Below, one piece after another: positions 8,568 through 20,322 of a stretch of 64,000 nt of DNA (its first letter is position 1; every line of letters starts with the position of its first letter). This DNA is from Tomitella fengzijianii (GTDB lineage Bacteria; Actinomycetota; Actinomycetes; Mycobacteriales; Mycobacteriaceae), in the NCBI RefSeq assembly GCF_007559025.1, contig NZ_CP041765.1:1918679-1982678 (forward strand), read 5' to 3'. The translations under genes and the position numbers were made by a program. Below the pieces are notes generated by a model. That model worked only from the letters and a program-made list of their open reading frames with translations. It ran no database searches and was not told the DNA's origin.

Positions 8568-9692
8568 ATGCAGGCGGTGACGACGAAGGTGACCGGATAC
8601 AGGTCCACTGACTCAGCGGGCGCGGTGCGCGGCAGGCTCCTCCCTCGGTGGAGCCGCGGCGCGGCCGGGACGGGACGCAGGGCCGCGGCGGCGGCGCTGG
8701 CCGCGGCGGCGCTGCTCGCGCTGTCCGCCTGCGGTTCGTCGGAGGGGCGGCCGGACGTGCCCACCAGAGTGCCGGCGACGCCGGTCGCCGGACCCGGCTC
8801 CCCTGCGGCACCCGCCGGGGAGGTCGTCGTCCGCACGGCGGACGTGCAGGCGCTTGCGGCGGCCGGCGACGGACTGCTCGCGGTGCAATCCGCTGAGCCG
8901 TCGTCGATCTCGGTGTACGCGGCGGACGCGCCGGCCGACCCTCTTCGCGTCGTCCCGGTTCCAGCGGGGGCGGCCCCGATGGTGCAGGTCGCCGGCGTGG
9001 GCGCGCAGTCCTCCCCGCCCGTCGTCGTCGTGCCGGTGCCCGGCGGGATGCTCCGGGTGAACCTGGACTCCGGCGCGACCGACACCGGGGACATCGGCGG
9101 GGATGCGATTTCGGCCACGGCTCTGCCGGGCGGCGGGTACGCCGTCGGCACTGCAGACGGCACCGTCTACATCCTGGGCGCCGATCTCGCGGTCGAGCGG
9201 ACCGTCACCGGATTCGTATCGGCCGACTCGCTCGCAGCGTCGGGCGACGCGCTGCTGGTGTTCGACGCGCACCAGACGTCGATCACTGAGGTGGATCCGG
9301 CGACCGGCGAACACGGCGCCGCGCTGCGGGTGGGCAAGGGCGCCACGCGCATCATCGCCGACGGTTACGGACGTGTGATCGCGCTCGACACCGACGGCGG
9401 CCAGATGCTGGTCTACGGGCTCGATCCGCTCATCAACCGCCAGCTTGCCCCCATCGGCGCATCGCCGGCCGCGCTCGCCGCGGATCCGGCGCGCGGGCTT
9501 GTGTGGGTGACCTTCACGGGCACCGACGAGGTGGCGGCGTTCGACCTGTCCACCGGTGAGCCCGTGGAGAAGCACCGCTACCCCACCGTCGCGTTCCCCA
9601 CGTCCGTGGCGGTGGGCGCCGACGGTGCCGTGTACGTCGGTTCCGGTCGCGACGGCGGCGTAGGACGCATCAGCGCGGAGCTGATCCGATGA
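8568..9692 (+). CDS. lppL: LppL-like lipoprotein with YncE-type beta-propeller
   Basis: A 374-residue lipoprotein with a long Arg/Ala N-terminal region, a hydrophobic core and a lipobox (LALSAC) at Cys55. The mature part is built of repeated beta-strand units of about 40 residues typical of YVTN/YncE propellers, such as [49 protein letters not shown] and [17 protein letters not shown]. It should sit on the outer face of the cytoplasmic membrane; the function is unknown. The stop overlaps the pyrD ATG (ATGA). An lppL-pyrD pair is also found in M. tuberculosis (Rv2138-Rv2139), which is the basis for the symbol. ATG 8568 is supported weakly; an in-frame GTG lies 21 bases downstream. Confidence 0.75.
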   Translation: MQAVTTKVTGYRSTDSAGAVRGRLLPRWSRGAAGTGRRAAAAALAAAALLALSACGSSEGRPDVPTRVPATPVAGPGSPAAPAGEVVVRTADVQALAAAGDGLLAVQSAEPSSISVYAADAPADPLRVVPVPAGAAPMVQVAGVGAQSSPPVVVVPVPGGMLRVNLDSGATDTGDIGGDAISATALPGGGYAVGTADGTVYILGADLAVERTVTGFVSADSLAASGDALLVFDAHQTSITEVDPATGEHGAALRVGKGATRIIADGYGRVIALDTDGGQMLVYGLDPLINRQLAPIGASPAALAADPARGLVWVTFTGTDEVAAFDLSTGEPVEKHRYPTVAFPTSVAVGADGAVYVGSGRDGGVGRISAELIR

Positions 9693-10837
9693 ACGGACGG
9701 CTGTACGCGCTGGTATTGCGGGCACTGTTCCGGATCGACCCGGAGCGCATCCACCACCTGAGCTTCCGCGCCATCCGGCTCGCGACGGCACTGCCGGGTG
9801 TCGGAGCCTTGATCGCGCGGGTCCTTTCCGCCCGGGACCCGGCGCTGCGCACGCGGGTGTTCGGAGTCGACTTCCCGGCCCCGCTGGGCCTCGCCGCGGG
9901 CTTCGACAAGAACGCCGAGGGGATCGCAGCCTGGGGGCCGATGGGATTCGGCTTCGCCGAGGTGGGCACGGTGACCGGCCGCGCGCAGCCCGGCAATCCC
10001 GCCCCCCGGCTCTTCCGCCTGCCCGCTGATCGGGCGCTGGTCAACCGGATGGGCTTCAACAACGAGGGCGCCGACGCCGCCGCGGTGCGGCTGCGGGCGC
10101 GCCGTGGAGGGGTGCCCGTCGGCATCAACATCGGCAAGACCAAGGCCGTCCCGGTGGACGAGGCCGCCGACGATTACCGCTACAGCGCCGCGCTGCTGGC
10201 GCCGTTGGCGGACTTCCTCATCGTCAACGTCAGCTCGCCCAACACGCCCGGGCTGCGGGACCTGCAGGCGGTGGACACGCTGCGTCCTCTGCTGCAGACG
10301 GTGCTGGCGGTCGCCCGGACGCCGGTGCTGGTCAAGATCGCGCCGGACCTGGCGGACAGCGACATCGACGCGGTGGCCGACCTGGCGGTCGAACTGGGCC
10401 TGGCGGGGATCGTGGCGACCAATACGACGATCTCACGGGACGGGCTGGCGACGCCGGCGGCCGAGGTGGAACGCATCGGCGCCGGAGGGGTCTCCGGCGC
10501 GCCGGTGGCGGACCGTGCGCTGGAGGTGCTCCGGCGCCTGCACGCGCGGGTGGGCGATGACCTGGTGATCGTGTCGGTCGGCGGTATCTTCACCGCCGAG
10601 CAGGCCTGGCAGCGGATCACTGCGGGCGCGTCGCTGCTGCAGGGGTACACGGGCTTCATCTACGGCGGGCCGTTCTGGATGCGGCGGATCCACCGCGGCC
10701 TCGCGCAGCGGGTGCGTGCCGCGGGATTCACGTCGATCGCCGACGCGGTGGGCACCGATACGGTGGGGAACGTCGGCGGCGCCGCGCCCGCCGGGACCGG
10801 TACGGCGGAGGACACGGGAACGGAGGCGGGACGATGA
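9689..10837 (+). CDS. pyrD: Dihydroorotate dehydrogenase (quinone), class 2
   Basis: A 382-residue membrane-associated flavoenzyme of pyrimidine synthesis that oxidises dihydroorotate to orotate and passes electrons to quinone. The N-terminal helices ([23 protein letters not shown]) form the class 2 quinone tunnel. The FMN barrel shows [44 protein letters not shown], and [15 protein letters not shown] with the catalytic Ser of class 2 enzymes. Lys in VLVKIAPDL and the phosphate-binding [11 protein letters not shown] and [10 protein letters not shown] complete it. An extra Gly/Thr-rich tail of about 35 residues follows. It overlaps lppL upstream and the NTF2-like gene downstream by ATGA. Confidence 0.96.
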   Translation: MNGRLYALVLRALFRIDPERIHHLSFRAIRLATALPGVGALIARVLSARDPALRTRVFGVDFPAPLGLAAGFDKNAEGIAAWGPMGFGFAEVGTVTGRAQPGNPAPRLFRLPADRALVNRMGFNNEGADAAAVRLRARRGGVPVGINIGKTKAVPVDEAADDYRYSAALLAPLADFLIVNVSSPNTPGLRDLQAVDTLRPLLQTVLAVARTPVLVKIAPDLADSDIDAVADLAVELGLAGIVATNTTISRDGLATPAAEVERIGAGGVSGAPVADRALEVLRRLHARVGDDLVIVSVGGIFTAEQAWQRITAGASLLQGYTGFIYGGPFWMRRIHRGLAQRVRAAGFTSIADAVGTDTVGNVGGAAPAGTGTAEDTGTEAGR

Positions 10838-11286
10838 CCTACGGCAAGGACCCGAGCGATCACGGCACCGAACCGACCGCCGGCGGCGATGCGACGACCG
10901 AGCAGCGGATCGCTGCGGCCCGGGCCTACATCGATGCGTTGGTGTCGCATGACGCGTCGGCCGTGCCTCTCGCGCCCGACGCGGTGCGCTACGAGATGGG
11001 ATTGAAGACGGGGCGCAGCGGCGCGCACATCGCCCGGAGTCTCGAGCGCGGTCCCCAGTTCCGGGTGATCGAGGGCGTCCGCGACGTCACCGCGTGGCGC
11101 GAAGGCGAGACGGTGCGGACGCGCTACGCCATCGACACGACCGTGCTGGGCGTGAACCTGGTGGTCGCGCAGGTCACGGAGGAGTTCGAGGTGCGCGGTG
11201 ACGCCGCGATCCACCGCATCGACGCGCGCATCCGCCCCCGCCCGGGGCCGGTGTTCAGGCGCCGCGGGCGGGGGCGGAAGGGCTGA
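10834..11286 (+). CDS. NTF2-like (SnoaL/DUF8021-type) protein
   Basis: A 150-residue soluble protein translationally coupled to pyrD by an ATGA overlap. After a polar 25-residue start, [20 protein letters not shown] is the first helix of the cone-shaped NTF2 fold. [21 protein letters not shown] and the paired beta-strands ([39 protein letters not shown]) follow. Such folds serve as small-molecule binding or isomerase scaffolds; no catalytic set is clear here. The final Arg/Pro/Gly-rich codons overlap a GC hairpin at 11232-11277. Family is inferred from the secondary-structure pattern. Confidence 0.7.
   Translation: MTYGKDPSDHGTEPTAGGDATTEQRIAAARAYIDALVSHDASAVPLAPDAVRYEMGLKTGRSGAHIARSLERGPQFRVIEGVRDVTAWREGETVRTRYAIDTTVLGVNLVVAQVTEEFEVRGDAAIHRIDARIRPRPGPVFRRRGRGRKG
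11232..11277. terminator. Possible terminator hairpin at the 3' end of the NTF2-like gene
   Basis: Thirteen bases at 11232-11244 pair perfectly with 11265-11277 (ccgcccccgcccg / cgggcgggggcgg), 20-base loop, just before the stop codon. No T-run follows, so it may only slow polymerase or reflect GC-rich coding. Confidence 0.35.
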
Positions 11287-11296
11287 CCCGGGGGCT

Positions 11297-11332
11297 GCGC
11301 CGCTTCCCCGGTCTGCGGCGCTTCCCCGGTCT
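11297..11332. repeat. 18-bp tandem repeat, two copies
   Basis: The units at 11297-11314 (gcgccgcttccccggtct) and 11315-11332 differ at one base. They fill most of the 63-base gap between the convergent NTF2-like and PEBP genes and read as a recent slippage duplication. Confidence 0.8.
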
Positions 11333-11349
11333 GCGACCTCCGGGGGACC

Positions 11350-11880
11350 TCAGTCCTGTTCGCAGGTGCCGACGATGTAGGCGCGGCCGATGGCATGCGA
11401 GAAAAGTTTGAATCCCAGCACCGTCGGGGTGGTGTCGGCGTCGAGCCCCAGGCTCGGCACGTCCACGGCGTGCACGGCGACGTAGTAGTGGTGCGGGCCG
11501 TGACCGGCCGGTGGGGCGGCACCGATGTACCGGGCGGCCCCCGCGTCGCTGCGCAGCTGGATCGCGCCGCCGGGGAGTCCGCTGCCGTCGTCGTCCCCGG
11601 CGCCCGCCGCCAGCGACGTGGTGCCGACGGGGATGTCTGCGACAGCCCAGTGCCAGAACCCGGCGGCGGTGGGGGCGTCCGGGTCGAAGACCGTCACGGT
11701 GAAGCTCTCGGTCTCGGCGGGGAATCCCGACCACGACAGCTGCGGCGAGACGTCCTCGCCGCCGGCTCCCATGATCCCGCTGACCTGGGCCCGGGCGAGC
11801 GGGCCGCCGTCGGCGATGTCTTCGGAGGTCAGTGTGAAACCGGGCAGCGCCGGCAGGTCGTCATAGGGGTTGCGGCTCAT
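11350..11880 (-). CDS. PEBP/RKIP family protein (Rv2140c-like)
   Basis: A 176-residue cytoplasmic protein of the phosphatidylethanolamine-binding (YbhB/Rv2140c) family. The anion-binding pocket residues are visible: [41 protein letters not shown] (the DPDAP and GxxHW motifs) and [18 protein letters not shown]. The family binds phospholipid head groups or small anions, and the physiological role is unsettled. ATG 11880 gives [19 protein letters not shown], the usual start of bacterial members. It ends facing the NTF2-like gene, and together with the following peptidase keeps the Rv2140c-Rv2141c order. Confidence 0.92.
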   Translation of the reverse strand: MSRNPYDDLPALPGFTLTSEDIADGGPLARAQVSGIMGAGGEDVSPQLSWSGFPAETESFTVTVFDPDAPTAAGFWHWAVADIPVGTTSLAAGAGDDDGSGLPGGAIQLRSDAGAARYIGAAPPAGHGPHHYYVAVHAVDVPSLGLDADTTPTVLGFKLFSHAIGRAYIVGTCEQD

Positions 11881-11984
11881 TGCGCGTCCTTCCGTGCGGA
11901 TCGGGTTCTGTCAGTGCGGCCCGGCCGGATGCCGGCGGGTCGCGGTGGTCCGGGCGCGTCCGCGGCCCGGCAGGGTATGCGGGA

Positions 11985-13367
11985 CTAGCTGTGGCGCAGG
12001 AAGTGATCGAGCACCCGGGTGCCGAATCGAAGTGCCTCCACGGGTACCCGCTCGTCGACCCCGTGGAACAGCGCGGCGAAGTCGAGTTCGGGCGGCAGGC
12101 GCAGCGGCGCGAAACCGAAGCAGCGGATGCCCAGCTTGGCCAGGGCCTTCGCATCGGTGCCGCCGGAGAGCATGTACGGCACCGTTCGGCCCTGCGGATC
12201 GTGTGCCAGGATCGCGGCGTTCATGGCGTCGACGAGATGCCCGTCGAAGGTGGTCTCATACGAATCGAGGTCGGTGATCCATTCGCGCTCGATGGCGGGC
12301 CCCAGGATTTCGTCGAGCTCGGCCTCGAACGCAGCGCGGCGCCCGGGCAGGATCCGGCAGTCCACCACGGCCTGCGCGGTCTGCGGGATCACGTTGGCCT
12401 TGTACCCGGCCGCGAGCATCGTGGGGTTGGCGGTGTCGCGCAGCGTGGCGCCGACGATTCTTGCGATGCTGCCCAGCTTGTCCAGCCGCCCGGCGATGTC
12501 GTCGGCACCGGGATCGAACTCGTAGCCGGTCTCGGAGGAGACAGCAGCGAGGAACTCGGCGACCGAGTCCGTGACCACCAGCGGGAACTCGTGCGCGCCG
12601 AGCCGGGCGACTGCAGCGGCCAGCGCGGTCACCGCGTTGTCCGCGTGCAGGAACGAGCCGTGACCGGGCTGGGCGCGCGCGGTCAGGCGCATCCAGCACA
12701 GACCCTTCTCCGCGGTCTCCACGAGGTACAGCCGCTTGTCTCCTCCGGCCGTGGAGGGGACGGTCAGGGAGAACCCGCCGACTTCGCCGACAGCCTCCGT
12801 CACGCCCTCGAAGAGGTCGGGCCGGTGCTCCACCAGCCACTGCGCGCCGAACTTGCTGCCGGCCTCCTCGTCGGCCAGGAAGGCGAAGACGATGTCCCGG
12901 GGTGGGACGACGCCGGAACGCTTGTACTGGCGGGCCAGCGCGAGCATCATGCCGACCATGTCCTTCATGTCCACCGCGCCGCGGCCCCAGACGTAGTCGT
13001 CCTGCACGGCGCCGGAGAACGGGTGCACCTGCCAGTCGGCGGCCTCGGCGGGCACCACGTCCAGGTGCCCGTGCATCAGCAGGGCGCCGCGGGTGCCGTC
13101 TGCCCCTTCGAGGCGCGCGAAGACGTTGCCGCGGCCGGGGGCGCCAGATTCGACGTAGGTGGTGGCGTAGCCGGCATCCTCGAGCTGCGCGGCGACCCAC
13201 TCGGCCGCCTCGCGCTCCCCCATCGTCGTCTCGGGCTCGCCGGTGTTGGTGGTGTCGAACCGGATGAGCCGGCTGACGAGGTCGACCACCTCCGCCTCCG
13301 CGGCCGAGGCGGAGGCCTCCGTGCCTAATCCGGCGGGGCGATCCTGTGCAGGCTTGTCCGGGTCCAC
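11985..13367 (-). CDS. M20 family metallopeptidase (Rv2141c-like)
   Basis: A 460-residue zinc-dependent hydrolase of the ArgE/DapE/CPG2 group. The metal ligands are in LLMHGHLDVVPAE and WGRGAVDMKDMVG, followed by the catalytic Glu and a ligand Glu in FLADEEAGSKFG. The lid/dimerisation domain runs from about residue 200 to 320. The last ligand His lies in ALFHGVDERVPVEA. Substrates of the Rv2141c group are unproven, with dipeptides or acylated amino acids likely. I chose GTG 13367 because AAAGGGGG lies just upstream; the preceding in-frame residues (LRGFPNPVLSDS) look noncoding. Confidence 0.88.
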   Translation of the reverse strand: MDPDKPAQDRPAGLGTEASASAAEAEVVDLVSRLIRFDTTNTGEPETTMGEREAAEWVAAQLEDAGYATTYVESGAPGRGNVFARLEGADGTRGALLMHGHLDVVPAEAADWQVHPFSGAVQDDYVWGRGAVDMKDMVGMMLALARQYKRSGVVPPRDIVFAFLADEEAGSKFGAQWLVEHRPDLFEGVTEAVGEVGGFSLTVPSTAGGDKRLYLVETAEKGLCWMRLTARAQPGHGSFLHADNAVTALAAAVARLGAHEFPLVVTDSVAEFLAAVSSETGYEFDPGADDIAGRLDKLGSIARIVGATLRDTANPTMLAAGYKANVIPQTAQAVVDCRILPGRRAAFEAELDEILGPAIEREWITDLDSYETTFDGHLVDAMNAAILAHDPQGRTVPYMLSGGTDAKALAKLGIRCFGFAPLRLPPELDFAALFHGVDERVPVEALRFGTRVLDHFLRHS

Positions 13368-13719
13368 GCCCCCTTTCCTACCACCCCGGAGCGGCCCGCA
13401 GAGCGCGCACACCGGGGTTCGCAGCGCCCCGCTGTCGCTGAGCACCGGATTTGGGAAACCCCGCAGCGATCGGTTAGTCTGATCCGGCAGCAAGCGCAAT
13501 CCCCTGCCCTGAACGCAGGCAGCCGAGAAACCGGGCTGCCGTGAACATGGGCATCCGTGAACTCGGACATCGGGGATCGGGCACAGCCGTTGTCAATGGA
13601 ATTCTGTTGTTGACGGAGGGTGCCCGTTTCGTCTGCTGTGATCGTCTTCTGTTCGTGCAGGTGCGGTCGGCCCGTTCAGGGCTGTCTGATAAGTTGTACG
13701 GGCGCAGATGAGAGTGCAA
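13368..13719. other. Intergenic region upstream of the M20 peptidase and tRNA-Leu
   Basis: 352 bases without a convincing gene. It is less GC-rich than its surroundings from about 13580 to 13700. It must carry the promoters for the peptidase (minus) and tRNA-Leu (plus). A TTGACG at about 13613 and a TAAGTT at 13690-13695 are promoter-like but not paired at standard spacing. Nothing else is recognised. Confidence 0.5.
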
Positions 13720-13805
13720 GCGCGAGTGGCGGAATGGCAGACGCGCTAGCTTGAGGTGCTAGTGTCCTATTAATGGACGTGGGGGTTCAAGTCCCCCCTC
13801 GCGCA
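13720..13805 (+). tRNA. tRNA-Leu, anticodon GAG
   Basis: An 86-base class II tRNA without encoded CCA. The acceptor stem GCGCGAG (13720-13726) pairs with CTCGCGC (13798-13804), with discriminator A at 13805. The anticodon stem CTAGC/GCTAG encloses loop TTGAGGT, with anticodon GAG at 13753-13755 reading CUC, a common Leu codon here. A long variable arm (gtcc tattaat ggac) and a T arm GGGGG-TTCAAGT-CCCCC confirm a leucine tRNA. It is followed by a strong hairpin terminator. Confidence 0.97.
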
Positions 13806-13821
13806 CTCTGAGTTGAGACAG

Positions 13822-13862
13822 ACGCACGCGGCCCCGGATCAATGATCCGGGGCCGCGTGCGT
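13822..13862 (+). terminator. Perfect 19-bp hairpin after tRNA-Leu
   Basis: Bases 13822-13840 pair without mismatch with 13844-13862 around a three-base AAT loop. The core reads gcggccccggatc/gatccggggccgc. It starts 17 bases after the tRNA end, followed by tctgccct. The structure and position fit an intrinsic terminator, though the T-run is weak as is usual in actinobacteria. Confidence 0.85.
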
Positions 13863-14029
13863 TCTGCCCTCCGACAGGTATCCGTGCCGTGAGTGCTCAC
13901 AGGGTCTGCGGACCGGTCTGCGCCGCGCATGCCGCGCGCAAGTTCACTCGGGCTTCCACGCCGACGCGCTCGCGGGGTGCAGAACCGCTCGCGAGCCCGA
14001 CCCAGAACGGCCCGCGCCGAAGAACAGAA

Positions 14030-14066
14030 CCGCCCGCGGACGGCCGGAAGCGTCGTCCGCGGGCGG
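14030..14066 (-). terminator. Hairpin after meaB
   Basis: Thirteen bases (ccgcccgcggacg, 14030-14042) pair perfectly with 14054-14066 around an 11-base loop. It lies 18 bases past the meaB stop. On the minus strand it is followed by ttctgttcttcgg, a pyrimidine tail. It likely ends the mutA-mutB-meaB transcript. Confidence 0.75.
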
Positions 14067-14084
14067 AGCCGTGTCAGCGCCGGG

Positions 14085-15094
14085 CTATCTGTGGTCGAAC
14101 GCCTCCAGGATCGCCTGCGATGCCAGCGCCGCGGTGAGCGTGCCCTGGCGCACGCGCTCTTCGATTCCGCCGCGCGCCGCCTTCACGTCGGCGTCGTGCA
14201 GCAGCCGGTCCAGGAGCTGCTCGTGCACCATCGACCACGTCCAGTCCACCTGCTGACGCGCCCGCTTGGCATCGAACTCCCCCGCCTCCTTGAGCACCTG
14301 CGCGTGGCGGAGCACCGTGTCCCAGAACTCCTCGACGCCCGAGCCCTCGCGGCCGCTCATCGTGATGACCGGCGGCTGCCACAGCGCATCGTGGGGGTGC
14401 ACCAGCGACAGCGCCCCGGCGAGCTCGCGCGCGGTGCGCTTGGCTTCGATGACGAACTTGCCGTCTGCCTTGTTGACCGCCACCATGTCCGCCAGCTCCA
14501 GCACGCCCTTCTTGATCCCCTGCAGCTGGTCGCCTGTGCGCGAGAGCGTGAGGAAGCAGAAGATGTCGGTCATGTTCGCCACCGTCACTTCGGACTGGCC
14601 GACGCCGACCGTCTCCACCAGGACGACGTCGTATCCGGCGGCCTCGAGCAGGACGATGGTCTCACGGGTGGCCTTGGCGACCCCGCCGAGCGTGCCGGCC
14701 GTGGGCGACGGGCGGATGAACGCGTCGGGGCTGGTGGACAGTCGCCCCATCCGCGTCTTGTCGCCGAGGATCGAACCTCCGGTGCGCGTGGAGGACGGGT
14801 CGACGGCGAGCACCGCCACCCTGTGCCCCTGCTCGATCAGGTTGCTCCCCAGCGCGTCGATGAAGGTGGACTTGCCCACTCCCGGCACGCCGGTGATGCC
14901 GACGCGGTGCGAACCGCCGGACTCGGGCAGGAGCAGCATCAGAAGCTCCTGCGCCAGGGCGCGGTGATCCACCCGCGTCGACTCGACCAGGGTGATCGCC
15001 CGGGACAGGTCGGCGCGCCTGCCCGCCCGGATGCCTTCCGCCAGGGCGCCGACGTCGATCGCCGGGCGCGATGGTGCTGTGGACATCGGGCGGA

Positions 15095-15098
<4 letters not shown>
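14085..15098 (-). CDS. meaB: Methylmalonyl-CoA mutase-associated GTPase MeaB
   Basis: A 337-residue SIMIBI-class GTPase (MeaB/ArgK). Walker A is GVPGVGKST at about residues 70-78, with [22 protein letters not shown] as switch regions, [10 protein letters not shown] carrying the switch glycine, and VNKADG as the base-specificity motif. It gates cobalamin loading and protects methylmalonyl-CoA mutase. GTG 15098 overlaps the mutB stop (GTGA), giving co-translation. An in-frame ATG four codons later (15086) is an equally reasonable start. The order mutA-mutB-meaB matches M. tuberculosis Rv1492-Rv1493-Rv1496 without the intervening toxin-antitoxin genes found there. Confidence 0.95.
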
Positions 15099-17365
<2,267 letters not shown>

Positions 17366-17367
17366 GT

Positions 17368-19260
17368 TCACTTCACTCCCAGCGCGTCGAGGAGGCCGGT
17401 GAGGGTCTCGACGGCGTCGATCTTCATGGTCAGGAAGCCGTCCGGGCGCTCCCCCGCGTCCGCCGGCCACGCCTTCTCCGGCCCGGCGAGCAGCACCTTG
17501 CCGGCGCCGGCGGCGCGCAGTGCCGCCACGGTGGCCGGCGCTTCGTCGGCGAAACGGGCGTCGGTGCCGCAGACCACGGCCACGGCGGGCGAACGCTCGC
17601 CGGCCGCCTCGAGCGCGTCGGTGAGCGTGTCCGCGGTGACGGTGCCGGTGCTCTCGGCGGCGATGCCCCCGGAGGCGAGCAGGTTCGACGCGAAGCTCGT
17701 GCGCACGTTGTGCTCGGACAGCGGCCCGAGGGCCACGAGAACGGCGCGCGGCCGTGCCCCCTGTGCGGCGAGATGCGCGTCCGAGCGGTCCCGCAGCGCC
17801 TCGAACCGCGCGGAGTACCGGCGGACCTCGGCGAGGCGGGGCGCGCCTGCGGCGGGCACCGCCTCGTCGAGGTTCGGGAACTCGTTGACCCCGGTCACCG
17901 CGGTGACGCGGCGGGCGATGTCGGCCTCGCGGCGGGCCGCCACCGTGTCGATGCGCTCGCCGAGCACCCCCGACGCGGTGGATGCGCGGAAGCCGCCGTC
18001 GGCCTCGATCCGCTGGAAGTCCTCCCACGCGATGCGGGCCAGGTCGTCGGTCAGCGATTCGACGTACCATGACCCGCCTGCCGGGTCGAGCACCTGGCCC
18101 AGGTGCGACTCCTCGAGCAGCAGCAGCTGCGTGTTGCGGGCGATGCGGGCGGCGAACGTCTCGGAGGTGCCGAGTGCGCCGGCGGGCAGCGCGGCGTCGA
18201 AGGGCAGCACCGTGACCCGGTCCGCCCCGCCGACGCCCGCGCCGAAGGCGGCGAGGGTGGTGCGCAGCATGTTCACCCACGGGTCGCGGCGGCTGAGCAT
18301 CGCGGCCGAGGTGACCGCGTGCTGCGGCGCCGCTCCGGCCTCCGGAGAACCGAGCACCTGGGCCACGCGCGCCCAGAGGCGGCGCGCGGCGCGGAACTTG
18401 GCGATGGACGCGAACTGGTCATCCGTGGCGGACAGCCGGAATTCGATCTGGCCGAGCGCGGCGGCGGTCGTGAGCCCCCGCGCTGTCAGCTCGCGGACGT
18501 ACTCGACGCCGGCGGCGACCGCGGCGGCGAGCTCCTGCGCGTCGGACGCGCCGCGGTCGTGGAAGGCGGTTCCGTCGACGGTGATCGCGCGGATCGCGCC
18601 GGGACGTCCGGCCGCGTCGGTCGCGAGCACGGCCAGCGCGTCGGCGTCGATGCCCTCGGTGCCGGTGGCGAACAGATCCGTCAACGGTGCCGCGCCGAGG
18701 CTCGCGCGGACGCTGCCGGGGCGTTCTGGGGGCGTTTCGTCGAGGTGGGCGAACAGGGCGGACGCCGCCTCGGCGGTGCCCGCTCCCGCGTCGATGGCCA
18801 CGGGGGCCAGGTCCAGGTGCACGCCGCGCAGCACGGCGGCGAGGTCGCCGGCGGCCACGGCCCCGGGGCCCACGGCCAGGGTGACCGCGCTGACGCCGTT
18901 GGTCAGCGCGTCGAGGATCCGATCGTTGAGCGCGGCCGGGTCTGCGGACCCGCCGTCGTCGCCGAAGCGCGTATCGACCAGCCAGCCGACGGTGACGTCG
19001 CGGGTGGCGTCGCCTCCGCGCACGTACGGGAAGCTGCCGGGCAGGGGCTGCTCGGCCCGTTCGTCCGCCACCGTGTAGAGCGGGGCGATCTCCGCGCCGT
19101 CGTATGTCGTGGCTTTGAGGAGCTCTTCCGGGCCCGCGGGAAGGTCCGCAGGATCGATTCTGCGCCCCTTCGCGAGCACCGCAGCGGCCGCTGTGCGCCA
19201 CGCGGAGTAGCCGGGGTCGTCGGGTGCGCTCACCGTCGCGCCGGTCGTCGAATCCGTCAT
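17368..19260 (-). CDS. mutA: Methylmalonyl-CoA mutase small subunit
   Basis: A 630-residue paralogue of MutB that forms the heterodimer but does not bind cobalamin. The barrel start is recognisable ([30 protein letters not shown]). The C-terminal domain, [21 protein letters not shown] onward, lacks the DxHxxG cobalt-ligand motif, as expected for the small subunit. ATG 19260 begins the operon. Its end is spaced two bases from the chosen mutB start and overlaps the alternative GTG. Confidence 0.95.
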   Translation of the reverse strand: MTDSTTGATVSAPDDPGYSAWRTAAAAVLAKGRRIDPADLPAGPEELLKATTYDGAEIAPLYTVADERAEQPLPGSFPYVRGGDATRDVTVGWLVDTRFGDDGGSADPAALNDRILDALTNGVSAVTLAVGPGAVAAGDLAAVLRGVHLDLAPVAIDAGAGTAEAASALFAHLDETPPERPGSVRASLGAAPLTDLFATGTEGIDADALAVLATDAAGRPGAIRAITVDGTAFHDRGASDAQELAAAVAAGVEYVRELTARGLTTAAALGQIEFRLSATDDQFASIAKFRAARRLWARVAQVLGSPEAGAAPQHAVTSAAMLSRRDPWVNMLRTTLAAFGAGVGGADRVTVLPFDAALPAGALGTSETFAARIARNTQLLLLEESHLGQVLDPAGGSWYVESLTDDLARIAWEDFQRIEADGGFRASTASGVLGERIDTVAARREADIARRVTAVTGVNEFPNLDEAVPAAGAPRLAEVRRYSARFEALRDRSDAHLAAQGARPRAVLVALGPLSEHNVRTSFASNLLASGGIAAESTGTVTADTLTDALEAAGERSPAVAVVCGTDARFADEAPATVAALRAAGAGKVLLAGPEKAWPADAGERPDGFLTMKIDAVETLTGLLDALGVK

Positions 19261-19430
19261 TTCGCCGATGTTAGTCGGAGTACCTACTGTCGCCCTCCCC
19301 CGGTCTCGCTTCGGGCGCGGGCCGCGTACGCACGACTTTTGTTACCGACGGGTATGAACGGTGGGCGGCGACTGCGGGCGGCGCGCCGCGGCGGCCCGCC
19401 GTCGGGTTCCACCGCGTATTCTGGTCGATC

Positions 19431-20210
19431 GTGGACTTCCGAGGGTTTCAGCGGCATCGCGCCTCGCCGGTGGCGCGGGTCCGGGCGGGGCTGTCTCCGC
19501 GGACGCCCGCGGGCCGTCGCCGTATCGCCGCCCTGGCGTTCTTCGCGGCGGTCGCCGTCGCGGCGGCGGCACTCGGTCCCGGGTTGTCCCCGGAGTACCT
19601 GGCCGAGTGGGCCGCGGGTGCGGGTTGGTGGCTCCCCGTCGCGTTCGTCGCGTTGCACGCTGTGGTGTGCACCGCCCCGGTGCCGCGCACGGCGTTCACC
19701 GTCGCCGCCGGCGTGCTGTTCGCCCCGCTGTGGGGCGTGGTCCTGGCGCTGACGGGCAGCCTGCTGGCCGCGTTGATGACGCTGTGGGCCGGGCGGGCCC
19801 TCGGCCGCGACGCCGTCCGCGCCCGGTTGACCCACCCCGGCGTGCGGAAGGTCGACGAACGGCTGCGCAGACGCGGCTGGCTCGCCGTCGTATCGCTGCG
19901 CCTGATCCCGGTGGTGCCGTTCTCGGTGCTCAATTACTGCTGCTCCGTCTCAGGCGTGCGCGTGCTGCCGTTCCTTGCGGCGACCCTGGTGGGCAGTCTC
20001 CCGGGGACCGTGGCGGTGGTGTATTTCGGCAATGCGGTCAGCTCCGGCGGCGATGGGTCCTCGTTTGCGCTGACCGCGGTCGCCGTCGCAGTGGGAATCG
20101 TGGGGCTGGTCGTCGACGCGCGTTGGGACTCGTGGCGGGGCAGTCCCGGTGTGCGACCGACCGCGGATTCGTCAAGTGCAGAGGCCTGCCCCGACCCAAT
20201 CAAGTCATAA
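19431..20210 (+). CDS. VTT-domain (TVP38/TMEM64, DedA-like) membrane protein
   Basis: A 259-residue integral membrane protein, Rv1491c-like. After an Arg-rich start come about five hydrophobic segments. The VTT core is seen in TAPVPRTAFTVAAGVLFAPLWGVVLAL, SLLAALMTLWAGRALGRD and SLRLIPVVPFSVLNYCCSVSGV, with the conserved RLxPxxPF and Gly-rich re-entrant motifs. The family acts in lipid scrambling or membrane homeostasis; the substrate here is unknown. The GTG start has no ribosome site, and a TATTCT hexamer ends eight bases before it, suggesting a leaderless mRNA. It is divergent from mutA, as Rv1491c is from Rv1492. Confidence 0.85.
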   Translation: MDFRGFQRHRASPVARVRAGLSPRTPAGRRRIAALAFFAAVAVAAAALGPGLSPEYLAEWAAGAGWWLPVAFVALHAVVCTAPVPRTAFTVAAGVLFAPLWGVVLALTGSLLAALMTLWAGRALGRDAVRARLTHPGVRKVDERLRRRGWLAVVSLRLIPVVPFSVLNYCCSVSGVRVLPFLAATLVGSLPGTVAVVYFGNAVSSGGDGSSFALTAVAVAVGIVGLVVDARWDSWRGSPGVRPTADSSSAEACPDPIKS

Positions 20211-20233
20211 ACCTTTACTTGATTAGATCAAGT
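20172..20233. promoter_or_regulatory. Cluster of four TCAAGT half-sites in an AT-rich island
   Basis: TCAAGT occurs at 20172-20177, 20200-20205 and 20228-20233, and inverted (ACTTGA) at 20217-20222. The middle pair forms the perfect inverted repeat AATCAAGT-N11-ACTTGATT (20198-20224). The copies are spaced 28, 17 and 11 bases, beginning within the 3' end of the VTT gene. The island is far more AT-rich than its surroundings and lies about 90 bases before the HTH gene at 20323, so it is probably its promoter and operator. Confidence 0.6.
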
Positions 20234-20322
20234 GTTTAGGGTTGACGGTGCAGAGGCGGCCGAGGCGCCGCCCCCGGTCCGCACCCGCGGACCGGGCCGA
20301 AGCATCCGGGAGGCCCCAGGCG